Below are positions 45,530 to 53,651 of a stretch of DNA of 64,000 nucleotides, piece by piece. The number at the start of each line of letters is the position of its first letter. The stretch's first letter is position 1. Below the pieces are notes generated by a model, which saw only the letters and a program-made list of their open reading frames with translations, was not told the DNA's origin and made no database searches. This DNA is from Pseudomonas yamanorum. Its GTDB lineage: Bacteria > Pseudomonadota > Gammaproteobacteria > Pseudomonadales > Pseudomonadaceae. The translations under genes and the position numbers were made by a program. The stretch spans positions 124,001-188,000 of the forward strand of contig NZ_LT629793.1 in the NCBI RefSeq assembly GCF_900105735.1, in the 5' to 3' direction.

Positions 45530-46537
45530 ATGGCTCGCGGCGGCATCAATAAAGCAGTAGTTCAAACGGCGCGCCTGGCGATCCTCGCCCGCGGCGAGAA
45601 CCCAAGCATCGATGCAGTACGCATCGAGATGGGCAATACCGGCTCGAAAACCACGATTCACCGCTATCTGAAGGAGCTGGACGAAAGCGAAACCCGCCAG
45701 ACCATCACCGAAGCGCCCATCGATGACGAGCTGGGCGAACTGGTGGCACGGCTGGCCCAGCGCCTTAAGGAAAAGGCACAGGAACCTATCGACCTGGCCC
45801 TGGCGCAGTTCCAGCAACAGAAAGCCGCCCTGCTCGCCCAGGTTGAAGAACTGGAAGCCACCCACAGCCAGCTCAAGCAACAGTTCGATATCCAGGCAGC
45901 CGCCCTGGCTGACGAAAGCGCGGCGCTGCAAAGCACCCGCTCCAGCCTGCAAACCGAGCAAACCCGCAACGCCGGACTGAGCCAGGCGTGCAGCGATTAC
46001 GAGTTGCGGATCAACGACAAGGACGAGCAGATTCGCTCATTGGAAGAGAAGCACCTGCACGCCCGGGATGCTCTTGAGCATTACCGCAACGCAATCAAGG
46101 ATCAGCGTGAGCAGGAACAGCGTCGCCATGAGGGTCAGTTGCAGCAGGTACAGGCAGAACTACGTCAGGCTCAGCAGAGCGCGATGGTGCGCCAGGACGA
46201 GATCACCCAGTTGCATCGCGATAACGAGCGCCTGCTGATTGAACATCGAGTGACGGTGAAGGAATTGAGCGCACTGCAGGAACAGGCCCGCCAGGACCGC
46301 GACCAGCAACGCCAGCTTAGCGAACAGGTGAATGTGATCGACAGCGAACGCACCTTGCTGCAGGAACGCTTGCGGGTTGCACTGCTGGAGAGTCAGACGC
46401 GCCAGGAAGCGCTGGCCGAGCATCAGCAGACCAACAAAACCCTGGAGCTGGACCTGGTCAAAGCCCAGGCCAGCATCGAGGCGCTGCGCCTGGCGGCCGT
46501 CGTTGCGACGGCGCCAGAGGCAACTACCGAGGGCTGA
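45530..46537 (+). CDS. KfrA-like DNA-binding coiled-coil protein
   Basis: A 335-residue protein. The N-terminal KfrA-type HTH domain is at residues about 5-60 (INKAVVQTARLAILARGENP, then RIEMGNTGSKTTIHRYLKEL). It is followed by a continuous coiled coil rich in Gln and Glu (LAQFQQQKAALLAQVEELEA, then QVNVIDSERTLLQERL). Plasmid KfrA proteins bind DNA and form filaments that help segregation. This one is chromosomal and paired with an integrase. Its stop is directly followed by the convergent gor stop. Confidence 0.85.
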   Translation: MARGGINKAVVQTARLAILARGENPSIDAVRIEMGNTGSKTTIHRYLKELDESETRQTITEAPIDDELGELVARLAQRLKEKAQEPIDLALAQFQQQKAALLAQVEELEATHSQLKQQFDIQAAALADESAALQSTRSSLQTEQTRNAGLSQACSDYELRINDKDEQIRSLEEKHLHARDALEHYRNAIKDQREQEQRRHEGQLQQVQAELRQAQQSAMVRQDEITQLHRDNERLLIEHRVTVKELSALQEQARQDRDQQRQLSEQVNVIDSERTLLQERLRVALLESQTRQEALAEHQQTNKTLELDLVKAQASIEALRLAAVVATAPEATTEG

Positions 46538-47896
46538 TTACCGCGCCACCGGCGTGCGCATGGTGACGAACTCTTCCGCCGCCGTCGGATGCACGCCGAT
46601 GGTTTCGTCGAAATGCTGCTTGGTCGCACCCGCCTTGAGTGCGATCGCCAGGCCCTGCACGATCTCCCCGGCGTCAGGGCCAACCATGTGGCAACCCAGG
46701 ACCTTGTCGGTCTCGGCGTCGACCACCAGCTTCATCAGGGTCTTTTCTTGGCACTCGGTCAGGGTCAGCTTCATCGGCCGGAAGCGGCTTTCGAACACCT
46801 GCACCTTGTGCCCGTCTTCACGTGCCTGCTCTTCGCTGAGGCCCACGGTGCCGATGTTTGGCAGGCTGAACACCGCCGTCGGGATCATCGCGTAGTCCAC
46901 CGGGCGATATTGCTCAGGCTTGAACAGGCGACGTGCCACGGCCATGCCTTCAGCCAGCGCCACCGGTGTCAGTTGCACGCGACCAATCACATCACCAATC
47001 GCCAGAATCGACGATTCCGCAGTCTGGTACAGGTCATCCACCTCGACAAAGCCACGCTTGTCCAACTTGACGCCGGTGTTTTCCAACCCCAGGTTATCGA
47101 GCATCGGGCGCCGGCCGGTGGCGTAGAACACGCAATCGGTTTCCAGCACCCGGCCGTCTTTCAAGGTGGCCTTGAGGCTGCCGTCGGCCTGCTTCTCGAT
47201 ACGTTCGATGTCGGCATTGAATTGCAGATCCAGACCACGCTTGGTCAGCTCTTCCTTCAAGTGCGTGCGCACCGAACCGTCAAAACCGCGCAAGAACAAG
47301 TCGCCGCGATACAACAGCGAGGTCTGCGCACCCAAGCCATGGAAAATCCCGGCAAACTCGACAGCGATGTAACCGCCGCCAACCACCAGCACACGCTTGG
47401 GCAACTCTTTGAGGAAGAACGCCTCATTGGAGCCAATGGCGTGCTCGCGCCCCGGGATCTCCGGGATCTGCGGCCAGCCACCGGTAGCCACCAGAATGTG
47501 CTTGGCGGTGAAGCGCTCACCGTTGATTTCCACCTGATGCGGGTCCACCAACCGCGCATGCCCTTCATGCAGGGTCACGCCGCTGTTGACCAGCAGGTTG
47601 CGGTAGATGCCATTGAGGCGGTTGATCTCGCGATCCTTATTGGCGATCAGGGTCGCCCAATCGAAGTTTGCTTCGCCCAGGGACCAGCCGAAACCGCTGG
47701 CCTGCTCGAAGTCTTCGGCGAAATGCGCGCCGTACACCAACAGCTTCTTCGGCACGCAGCCCACGTTCACGCAGGTACCGCCCAGGTAGCGGCTTTCAGC
47801 CACTGCCACCTTGGCGCCAAAACCTGCGGCGAATCGTGCAGCGCGCACACCGCCGGAACCGGCACCAATTACATAAAGGTCAAAATCGTAGGCCAT
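46538..47896 (-). CDS. gor: Glutathione reductase
   Basis: A 452-residue NADPH-dependent disulphide reductase. It has an FAD motif ([17 protein letters not shown]), the redox pair in [13 protein letters not shown] near residue 43, and the NADPH motif [11 protein letters not shown]. The C-terminal active-site [10 protein letters not shown] contains the catalytic His-Glu pair. It regenerates reduced glutathione, which also feeds gloA nearby. It is adjacent to, and convergent with, the KfrA gene. Confidence 0.95.
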   Translation of the reverse strand: MAYDFDLYVIGAGSGGVRAARFAAGFGAKVAVAESRYLGGTCVNVGCVPKKLLVYGAHFAEDFEQASGFGWSLGEANFDWATLIANKDREINRLNGIYRNLLVNSGVTLHEGHARLVDPHQVEINGERFTAKHILVATGGWPQIPEIPGREHAIGSNEAFFLKELPKRVLVVGGGYIAVEFAGIFHGLGAQTSLLYRGDLFLRGFDGSVRTHLKEELTKRGLDLQFNADIERIEKQADGSLKATLKDGRVLETDCVFYATGRRPMLDNLGLENTGVKLDKRGFVEVDDLYQTAESSILAIGDVIGRVQLTPVALAEGMAVARRLFKPEQYRPVDYAMIPTAVFSLPNIGTVGLSEEQAREDGHKVQVFESRFRPMKLTLTECQEKTLMKLVVDAETDKVLGCHMVGPDAGEIVQGLAIALKAGATKQHFDETIGVHPTAAEEFVTMRTPVAR

Positions 47897-47950
47897 TTCA
47901 CTCTCCTCGGCAGGACAACAGCATACCTGCTTACATGGGGCCGAAAAACG

Positions 47951-47976
47951 AAAAAGCCACCCGAAGGTGGCTTTCC
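47951..47976 (-). terminator. Terminator after galU
   Basis: The minus strand reads AAAGCCACC-TTCG-GGTGGCTTT followed by TTCG, a strong stem with a stable tetraloop. It lies between the galU stop and the gor start. Confidence 0.8.
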
Positions 47977-47999
47977 CAGATCAAGCAGGCAACCGTGAA

Positions 48000-48839
48000 T
48001 CAGTAAGCCTTGCCAGTCTTGTAGAAGTGCTCGTAGCAGAAGTTGGTTGCTTCGATGTAGCCTTCAGCGCCACCGCAGTCAAAACGACGACCCTTGAACT
48101 TGTAGGCAATCACGCAACCGTCTTTTGCCTGCTTCAGCAGGGCGTCGGTGATCTGGATCTCGCCACCCTTGCCCGGCTCGGTTTCTTCGATCAGCTTGAA
48201 GATGTCCGGAGTCAGGATATAGCGACCGATGATCGCCAGATTCGACGGAGCATCTTCCGGCGCTGGCTTTTCAACCATGTCGCGTACGCGGATCAGGCCA
48301 TCACCGATATCGTCGCCGGCAATCACGCCGTACTTGTTGGTTTCCTGAGGGTCGACCTCTTGAACCGCGACGATGGTGCAACGGTACTTCTGGTACAGCT
48401 TGACCATCTGGGTCAGGACGCCGTCGCCTTCCAGGTTTACACACAGGTCATCCGCCAGTACCACCGCGAAAGGTTCGTCACCGATCAGCGGGCGACCGGT
48501 CAGGATCGCGTGACCCAGGCCTTTCATTTGGGTCTGACGGGTGTAGGAGAACGAGCACTCGTCGAGCAGTTTACGGATGCCGACCAGGTATTTTTCCTTG
48601 TCGGTGCCCTTGATCTGGTTTTCCAGCTCGTAGCTGATGTCGAAGTGGTCTTCCAGGGCGCGTTTGCCACGGCCGGTCACGATCGAAATTTCGTTCAGGC
48701 CGGCATCCAGTGCTTCTTCCACGCCGTACTGGATCAGTGGCTTGTTCACCACCGGCAGCATTTCTTTGGGCATGGCCTTGGTCGCTGGCAGGAAGCGAGT
48801 GCCGTAACCGGCTGCTGGGAACAAGCATTTCTTGATCAT
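48000..48839 (-). CDS. galU: UTP-glucose-1-phosphate uridylyltransferase
   Basis: A 279-residue nucleotidyltransferase that makes UDP-glucose for LPS and exopolysaccharide. It has the motif FPAAGYGTRFLPATKAMPKE at the start, VNKPLIQYGVEEA, LADDLCVNLEG and VEKPAPEDAPSNL. The length is standard. It is separated from gor by a terminator and from the upstream small gene by about 300 bases in which I see no gene. Confidence 0.96.
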   Translation of the reverse strand: MIKKCLFPAAGYGTRFLPATKAMPKEMLPVVNKPLIQYGVEEALDAGLNEISIVTGRGKRALEDHFDISYELENQIKGTDKEKYLVGIRKLLDECSFSYTRQTQMKGLGHAILTGRPLIGDEPFAVVLADDLCVNLEGDGVLTQMVKLYQKYRCTIVAVQEVDPQETNKYGVIAGDDIGDGLIRVRDMVEKPAPEDAPSNLAIIGRYILTPDIFKLIEETEPGKGGEIQITDALLKQAKDGCVIAYKFKGRRFDCGGAEGYIEATNFCYEHFYKTGKAY

Positions 48840-49146
48840 ATGAGTCCTTACAAAGGGCTGTGCGTACGAAATTCGGCGCAGTCTAATCAGGCCGCAGTCA
48901 CCTTACAATGGGTCCTGCTGGCGTTGCGATGTCAACATAGAGGAAAAATGTCGGCGTAAGTTCCGCCGGCATTCAATCCAGTACCTTCGCCGCTGTTAGA
49001 AATCGTCGACTTGCGCCCGTCATTCAAAGGGCTTAAACCTTTTTAGCACGCTTTATGGCGATCGGCACTGACCTGCAACATCTTGCGCCGCCCCGCGCCG
49101 TTTGGCGCTATCATTACCGCCTTGAACCAGACAACGAGATTGATAG
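48840..49146. other. Gene-free gap of 307 bases
   Basis: Divergent promoters for galU and the 61-residue gene must lie here. I see a small dyad (GCGCCGTTTGGCGC at about 49097-49110) close to the right gene, but no RNA gene, operator or repeat I can support. Confidence 0.5.
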
Positions 49147-49332
49147 ATGTCAGAACCAAAAGGCGTGAACGGCTACCTGATCACCAAGCGAGCAGATGGC
49201 TGGCACTTGATCAACTTCCACGGCGACAGCGTTGCCGGGGCATTCGCGACCGAAGCTCAAGCCTGTGCCGTGGCCGAAGTGTTTGTGGATGAAGCGGGCC
49301 ATGCGTCGAGCAAGCGCCCCAAAACCAAGTAA
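49147..49332 (+). CDS. Small hypothetical protein, 61 residues
   Basis: A short soluble protein (MSEPKGVNGYLITKRADGWH, LINFHGDSVAGAF, and a Lys-rich tail). I do not recognise the family. It has a good terminator directly after it (49353-49377), which supports a real transcript. Confidence 0.65.
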   Translation: MSEPKGVNGYLITKRADGWHLINFHGDSVAGAFATEAQACAVAEVFVDEAGHASSKRPKTK

Positions 49333-49352
49333 CACCCGCAGAAACGCCAATC

Positions 49353-49377
49353 AAGCCTCGTTTATCGGGGCTTTTTT
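49353..49377 (+). terminator. Terminator after the 61-residue gene
   Basis: The stem AAGCCTCG / CGGGGCTT (one G-T pair), loop TTTAT, is followed by TTTTT. Confidence 0.8.
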
Positions 49378-49477
49378 GTGTTTGTCTGTACCTTGATGGC
49401 GGTTCGCTATAATCTCGCCTGAAACGCCCCACGACAGTGTCAGCGCTTCCCTCCAACACCCTAATGACGACTCCTAC

Positions 49478-49762
49478 ATGAACAAGATCCTGGCACTGAT
49501 TGCGGTACTGGCGCTTACCGGTGGCTGCACCACCACTTCCGACACCGTGCTGAAAAACGGCGAACAAGGGCTGGCCATCGATTGTTCCGGCGAAGCCAAC
49601 TCCTGGGCCAGCTGCTATGAAAAGGCTGATGCGTCCTGCGCAGGGACCGGTTACCGGATTGTCGGCACCGAAGGCACACCGGCCCTGAAAGAAAGCGATA
49701 AGACCCTGGGCAAGGATGTCGGCAACTACAAGACCCGCAGCGTGACCGTGGTCTGCAAATAA
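49478..49762 (+). CDS. Small lipoprotein, 94 residues
   Basis: The signal peptide ends in a lipobox (ALTGGC, Cys17), so this is a lipid-anchored envelope protein. The mature part holds four more Cys (DCSGEA, SCYEKAD, SCAGTG and the final VCK). The length and cysteine pattern recall small Pseudomonas lipoproteins of unknown function. Its stop codon is directly followed by the stop of the convergent 76-residue gene. Confidence 0.8.
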   Translation: MNKILALIAVLALTGGCTTTSDTVLKNGEQGLAIDCSGEANSWASCYEKADASCAGTGYRIVGTEGTPALKESDKTLGKDVGNYKTRSVTVVCK

Positions 49763-49993
49763 TTACATGTGAATTTCGGCGAATTTGATGCCCAGGCCGC
49801 GAATGGTCTCGATTAAGTCGTCCAGGCGAGAAAAGGATTCGACTTCGTCCTGGTCATCCACCAGGAAATAGCTGCGGCCGCCGCTCTTCTTGAAGAACAC
49901 GATCCACTCGCCCGTATCCGCGGGATTTTGAATCACATGGGTCGCAGATATATGCCCCCCTGCATGCTGTTCTCTGACTTGCTCACGCTTCAT
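49763..49993 (-). CDS. Small hypothetical protein, 76 residues
   Basis: A soluble protein with a basic N-terminus (MKREQVREQHAGGHISATHV) and a middle that looks like a small alpha/beta fold (GEWIVFFKKSGGRSYFLVDD, FSRLDDLIETIRGLGI). I do not recognise it. The start at MKREQ is preferred over the longer frame. Confidence 0.6.
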   Translation of the reverse strand: MKREQVREQHAGGHISATHVIQNPADTGEWIVFFKKSGGRSYFLVDDQDEVESFSRLDDLIETIRGLGIKFAEIHM

Positions 49994-50013
49994 GACTGAA
50001 CTTCCGAAAAGAC

Positions 50014-50041
50014 AATGCCGCTGATTCAGCGGCATTTTTTG
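50014..50041. terminator. Terminator-like hairpin downstream of the dihaem cytochrome
   Basis: The perfect stem AATGCCGCTGA / TCAGCGGCATT has a T run on the + strand and a weaker TGTCTTTT on the minus strand. No + gene ends here, so it most likely ends the minus-strand tsdBA-like operon. Confidence 0.6.
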
Positions 50042-50056
50042 TGGGTGACCGACAGT

Positions 50057-50968
50057 TTAACGGATGCCTTGGCCGATCAGTACGCCGTCGACCGTCTGCC
50101 CGTAAAGATTGATGCCGTCATTGGCGTGGAACTTCAGCCGGGTTTTCTCCACGGAGCCCTCCACCAGGCGCGGGTCCTGGGGTCGCTCATGGCGGTTGAC
50201 GTAAGCTGCGACGTCCCAGGCTTGCTGGTCGCTCAGGCTGCCGCCCTTGCCCAGGGGCATGTTGTGCTTGATGAAGGACGCGGCGGTGTTGATCCGGTGC
50301 ATCCCGGCGCCCCAGTTGTAGGAATCTTTACCCCAAAGCGGCGGCATCACGTAGCTGTCACCGACTTTCTGGCCCTGGCCTTCGGCGCCATGGCACACCG
50401 CGCATTGGCCCTTATAGACCTCCGCGCCCTGGGCCAGGTCGTAACCCTTGGCAGGTGTCGGCACGTCCGGATAACCACGCCCCGGCAACTCGACGCCCAA
50501 CGGCGCCTTGCTCGACAGCCAATAGGCATACACCGACAGCGCAGTAATTTCCGGGCTGTCTGCGGCCGGTGGCGTGCCGCCATTCATGCTGAACTGGAAA
50601 CAGCCCTGCAAGCGCTCGGCGAAGGTGTTGACCTTGTCGTTCTTTTTTCGATACGCCGGATACATCGGATAGGCACCCCACAGCGGCGCGGAATTGGCCA
50701 GGCGGCCCTGGTCCAGATGGCAATTACTGCAATTGAGACCATTGCCGACAAATTGCGGCGCCAGGCGCTTGGTGTCGACAAACAGGGCGTAGCCCTGCTT
50801 CACCAGCTTGCCGTAGGCGTTGTCCGGCAGCTCGCTCTCTTGCGGCGGCTGGAACTGCGCGGCAGCCGTCGAACGGGCGACTGGCTGCAACTGTGACTGG
50901 TCTTCCATGGCGATGGTGGCGGCATGGACAGGCACACTGGCAAGGGTTGCCAATAAGAAAAGCTTCAT
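50057..50968 (-). CDS. Dihaem cytochrome c, TsdA-like thiosulfate dehydrogenase
   Basis: A 303-residue periplasmic protein with signal peptide MKLFLLATLASVPVHA. Two c-haem sites are present: CSNCH (80-84) and CAVCH (189-193). Cys123 in ERLQGCFQFSMNG is in the place of the unusual Cys haem ligand of TsdA. Met237 in KHNMPLGKGG fits the second haem ligand. Flanking motifs PLWGAYPMYPAYRKKN and YVNRHERPQDPR also read like TsdA, which oxidises thiosulfate to tetrathionate or works in reverse. Its ATG overlaps the end of the upstream cytochrome gene by four bases. Confidence 0.8.
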   Translation of the reverse strand: MKLFLLATLASVPVHAATIAMEDQSQLQPVARSTAAAQFQPPQESELPDNAYGKLVKQGYALFVDTKRLAPQFVGNGLNCSNCHLDQGRLANSAPLWGAYPMYPAYRKKNDKVNTFAERLQGCFQFSMNGGTPPAADSPEITALSVYAYWLSSKAPLGVELPGRGYPDVPTPAKGYDLAQGAEVYKGQCAVCHGAEGQGQKVGDSYVMPPLWGKDSYNWGAGMHRINTAASFIKHNMPLGKGGSLSDQQAWDVAAYVNRHERPQDPRLVEGSVEKTRLKFHANDGINLYGQTVDGVLIGQGIR

Positions 50969-51612
50969 GGCTTGGCCTCCTGGCCGCTCAACGACGCAAA
51001 ATAGGTGGCCACGGCCTGTGCTTCTTCAGCGCTGAGGGATTTGGCGATATGGCCCATCAAATCGTTCGGATCGTTATGGCGGGTGCCACTGCGCCAGGCA
51101 TTCAACTGCGCCACCAGGTAGGCCGCGGATTGCCCGGCCAGGGGCGGAAATGCGTCGCCAACACCCACGCCAGCTGGCCCATGACAACTGACACACGCCG
51201 GAATCTGGCGCTCCCACGCGCCTTGCAGGGCAATCTTTTGCGCAGCTTCGGTTGGCATTTCGCTACGGTGCACCGAAACGGCCACCGGCGCAGGCATTGC
51301 CGCCAGCTCCCGGGTCACAGCATTGATTTCCTCTTCCGTCAGGGCGTTGGCCAGCGGCTGCATCACCGGGCTGTTACGGGCGCCGCTTTTAAAATCCTGC
51401 AGTTGCTTGCGCAAATACCCCGCTGGCAAACCGGCCAAGCGCGGAAAGCCGGCCGCTGCCAGCCCCAGCCCATCAGCCCCGTGACAGGCTACGCACGGCG
51501 CAGCTCCCGGCTGCGAACCACCCTGCGTAAATACGTTTTTCCCCTCTAGCGCGTGGGCATTGCCCAGCATCAGCAGCAGCACACTACCCATCAGAACTCG
51601 TTCCAGAGACAT
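50965..51612 (-). CDS. Dihaem cytochrome c4-like protein, TsdB-like electron partner
   Basis: A 215-residue periplasmic protein with a signal peptide (VLMGSVLLLMLGNAHA) and two CxxCH sites (CVACH near residue 40, CVSCH near 140). Each lies in its own class I cytochrome domain, the c4 arrangement. The gene is directly upstream of, and overlaps, the TsdA-like gene. This is the tsdB-tsdA order, in which TsdB takes electrons from TsdA. The start at MSLERV is set by GGAG eight bases upstream; ATG and GTG codons just before it are alternatives. Confidence 0.8.
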   Translation of the reverse strand: MSLERVLMGSVLLLMLGNAHALEGKNVFTQGGSQPGAAPCVACHGADGLGLAAAGFPRLAGLPAGYLRKQLQDFKSGARNSPVMQPLANALTEEEINAVTRELAAMPAPVAVSVHRSEMPTEAAQKIALQGAWERQIPACVSCHGPAGVGVGDAFPPLAGQSAAYLVAQLNAWRSGTRHNDPNDLMGHIAKSLSAEEAQAVATYFASLSGQEAKP

Positions 51613-51743
51613 CATCACGACTCCATTTTTATAGTTATATGCTTAGGCGAATTAGGCATAAGCCTACAAATGGTAGGGTAATGATTAGATCGCCACAACA
51701 CCCAGCACTGACGGAAAAGGGCTACTTAATGAAAATCCCACAC

Positions 51744-51779
51744 AAAAAACCCGACACTGCACTGGCAGGTCGGGTTTTC
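51744..51779 (-). terminator. Terminator after the minus-strand lipoprotein gene
   Basis: Arms ACCCGAC / GTCGGGT surround a longer loop, with a T run on the minus strand. It separates the lipoprotein gene from the tsdBA-like operon. Confidence 0.8.
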
Positions 51780-51811
51780 TTGATCGGATTCGAAAGTGGG
51801 CGGCTATAGAC

Positions 51812-52162
51812 TCAGCCGGAAATGCAAGCCTCCCCTGCCGCCTTCACGTCACCCGGACGAATAGGCACATTGGACATGCTCTCGTAGAGTTTGATGCTGC
51901 TACCGCTGGAGCGCTCTTCAATTTCGAAAATGGCCGACGGATCAGCAGAAAACTTCTGCGGAACGATCACCTGAACGCCATCCTTGTGGGGCTCGATCTG
52001 CGATGGCCTACGGGTTTTCGACAGTTTCTGGACGATACACGCCGCGTATTCCTGCGGCTTTTTCCCGGAGATCACTGCCAGTGTCGGTGGGGTCTGCTTG
52101 ATATCCGCCACCGAAGCACATCCACCCAACGCCAAGGCCAGAACCAACACACTCCACTTCAT
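51812..52162 (-). CDS. Small lipoprotein, 116 residues
   Basis: The signal peptide MKWSVLVLALALGGC ends in a lipobox, so it is lipid-anchored. The mature part has CIVQKLSKTRRPSQIEP, VQVIVPQKFS and a late Cys (AGEACISG), which could pair with the earlier one. Function unknown. GGAGG lies eight bases before the ATG. Confidence 0.8.
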   Translation of the reverse strand: MKWSVLVLALALGGCASVADIKQTPPTLAVISGKKPQEYAACIVQKLSKTRRPSQIEPHKDGVQVIVPQKFSADPSAIFEIEERSSGSSIKLYESMSNVPIRPGDVKAAGEACISG

Positions 52163-52373
52163 AAAAAACCTCCGATAAAGACCCTACGACAGCAAGAAAG
52201 GTATTTTTCTCCCGCCAATGTAGGATTTATCCCTGATAACTCGGTAAATAACTGTTTTAAATTGTCGAACTCGTCGACGACGGTCCGATAATAAACGTGC
52301 TGGGGCTGATAAACTCCATCTTATCCTACGTATCGTTCTGATTTTTCAGAAAAAGCCCTTCTGGAGACACCTC

Positions 52374-52676
52374 ATGAAATTCATCCACCAGCGCGAACAC
52401 CTCAATGAAGGAGACATTGTCGTCATTGAATGTTCGCAAACGTGCAACATCCGCCTGATGAGCGACGCGAACTTTCGCAGCTTCAAGAACGGTGGCCGCC
52501 ACACTTACCACGGCGGCGCGTTCGACAAATTCCCGGCAAAAATCACCGCGCCGAGCACCGGCTTCTGGAACATTACCCTGGACGTGGTTACCCGCCGCGC
52601 CATCAGTGTGACCAAAAAGCCGACCTTGTCCCACAAGATCCGCATCGTGCGCCGCACCAATTCGAAACTCAGCTGA
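52374..52676 (+). CDS. DUF1883-like small protein
   Basis: A 100-residue soluble protein that I believe belongs to DUF1883, through MKFIHQREHLNEGDIVVIEC, NIRLMSDANFRSFKNG and the end HKIRIVRR. The fold is probably all beta. In some proteins this domain is linked to a TIR domain, but here it stands alone. The next gene starts five bases after its stop, so the two are co-transcribed. Confidence 0.75.
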   Translation: MKFIHQREHLNEGDIVVIECSQTCNIRLMSDANFRSFKNGGRHTYHGGAFDKFPAKITAPSTGFWNITLDVVTRRAISVTKKPTLSHKIRIVRRTNSKLS

Positions 52677-52681
52677 CAGGA

Positions 52682-52852
52682 ATGCCCGTGACTACCACCA
52701 AATATGTGATCAAGTACAAACTCAACGGTGAGCGCCGCTTCGAATTCGCCCAGCTGCAAGCGGGCAGCATTGAGGAAGCCAAGGAAGCACTGGCAAAAAT
52801 GCACGATGCCAGCGATGAAATCACCGATATCAATGTGAGCAAGGCCCTGTAA
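52682..52852 (+). CDS. Small hypothetical protein, 56 residues
   Basis: A short alpha/beta protein (VTTTKYVIKYKLNGERRFEF, then SIEEAKEALAKMHDASDEI). Translation is coupled to the DUF1883-like gene, with AGGA directly before the ATG. I do not recognise a family. Its TAA stop lies inside the first Ada-box-like sequence. Confidence 0.7.
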   Translation: MPVTTTKYVIKYKLNGERRFEFAQLQAGSIEEAKEALAKMHDASDEITDINVSKAL

Positions 52853-52864
52853 TTCGAGCGCAAG
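52851..52864 (+). promoter_or_regulatory. Ada-box-like site 1, upstream of the 2OG oxygenase
   Basis: AATTCGAGCGCAAG agrees at all but two positions with the E. coli ada operator as I recall it (AATTAAAGCGCAAG). The following GCATCGGAGTG is shared with site 2 at 54321. It lies 71 bases before the 2OG oxygenase start, at the right distance for activated Ada to recruit RNA polymerase. Confidence 0.65.
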
Positions 52865-52934
52865 CATCGGAGTGTCGTAACGCTGGCGACTTCCTAGACT
52901 GGCAGCCCTTATCCGCTGCCACAGGAACTCGTCG

Positions 52935-53651
52935 ATGCCTTCTACCTCACTTAAAGAGCGCCTGGCCAAGCTGGACTGGCGCGCGATCGAGCAAGACCTT
53001 GACCAACAGGGCAACGCAATTATTCCAGCGCTGCTGGATCAGCAAGAATGTGCGGAGCTCTGCGGCCACTACCCGCAGCACGAACGGTTTCGCTCCCACG
53101 TGCTGATGGCCAGGCACGGCTTTGGTCGGGGCGAGTACAAGTATTTCCGCTATCCGCTGCCCTCCCGGGTCAGCGAGTTGCGTGAACAGCTGTATCACTA
53201 CCTGGCCCCCCAGGCCAATCGCTGGAACGAACAGATGAACCTGCCGATCACTTACCCGGCACGCCATGCTGACTTCATTACCCGTTGCCACGCTGCGGGC
53301 CAACAGCGCCCTACCCCGTTATTGCTGCAATACGGCCCCGGCGACTACAACTGCCTGCACCAGGATCTGTACGGCGAACATGTGTTTCCCTTACAAGTGG
53401 CCATCCTGTTGTCGCAGCCGGGAGAAGACTTCCGTGGCGGCGAACTGGTGCTGACCGAACAGCGGCCACGCATGCAATCCCGGGCCCAGGTCGTACCGCT
53501 GAACAGGGGCGACGCCGTGATCTTCGCGGTTAATCAGCGGCCCATGCCCAGCGTGAGAGGGTTTCATCGGGTGACCTTGCGCCATGGGGTCAGTGTTCTG
53601 CACAGTGGTACGCGGCATACCTTGGGAGTGATTTTTCACGATGCGCAGTAA
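52935..53651 (+). CDS. 2-oxoglutarate/Fe(II) oxygenase next to alkB
   Basis: A 238-residue protein with a jelly-roll oxygenase signature. It has HQD (in CLHQDLYG), GEDFRGGELVLTEQRP and a C-terminal His and Arg in FHRVTLRHG or TRHTLGVIFH. An N-terminal helical part (LKERLAKLDWRAIEQDLDQQ) precedes it. It differs from AlkB but overlaps alkB by 11 bases and has an Ada-box-like site upstream. It is therefore probably part of the alkylation response, perhaps repairing a lesion or modified protein that AlkB does not. Actual substrate unknown. Confidence 0.8.
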   Translation: MPSTSLKERLAKLDWRAIEQDLDQQGNAIIPALLDQQECAELCGHYPQHERFRSHVLMARHGFGRGEYKYFRYPLPSRVSELREQLYHYLAPQANRWNEQMNLPITYPARHADFITRCHAAGQQRPTPLLLQYGPGDYNCLHQDLYGEHVFPLQVAILLSQPGEDFRGGELVLTEQRPRMQSRAQVVPLNRGDAVIFAVNQRPMPSVRGFHRVTLRHGVSVLHSGTRHTLGVIFHDAQ

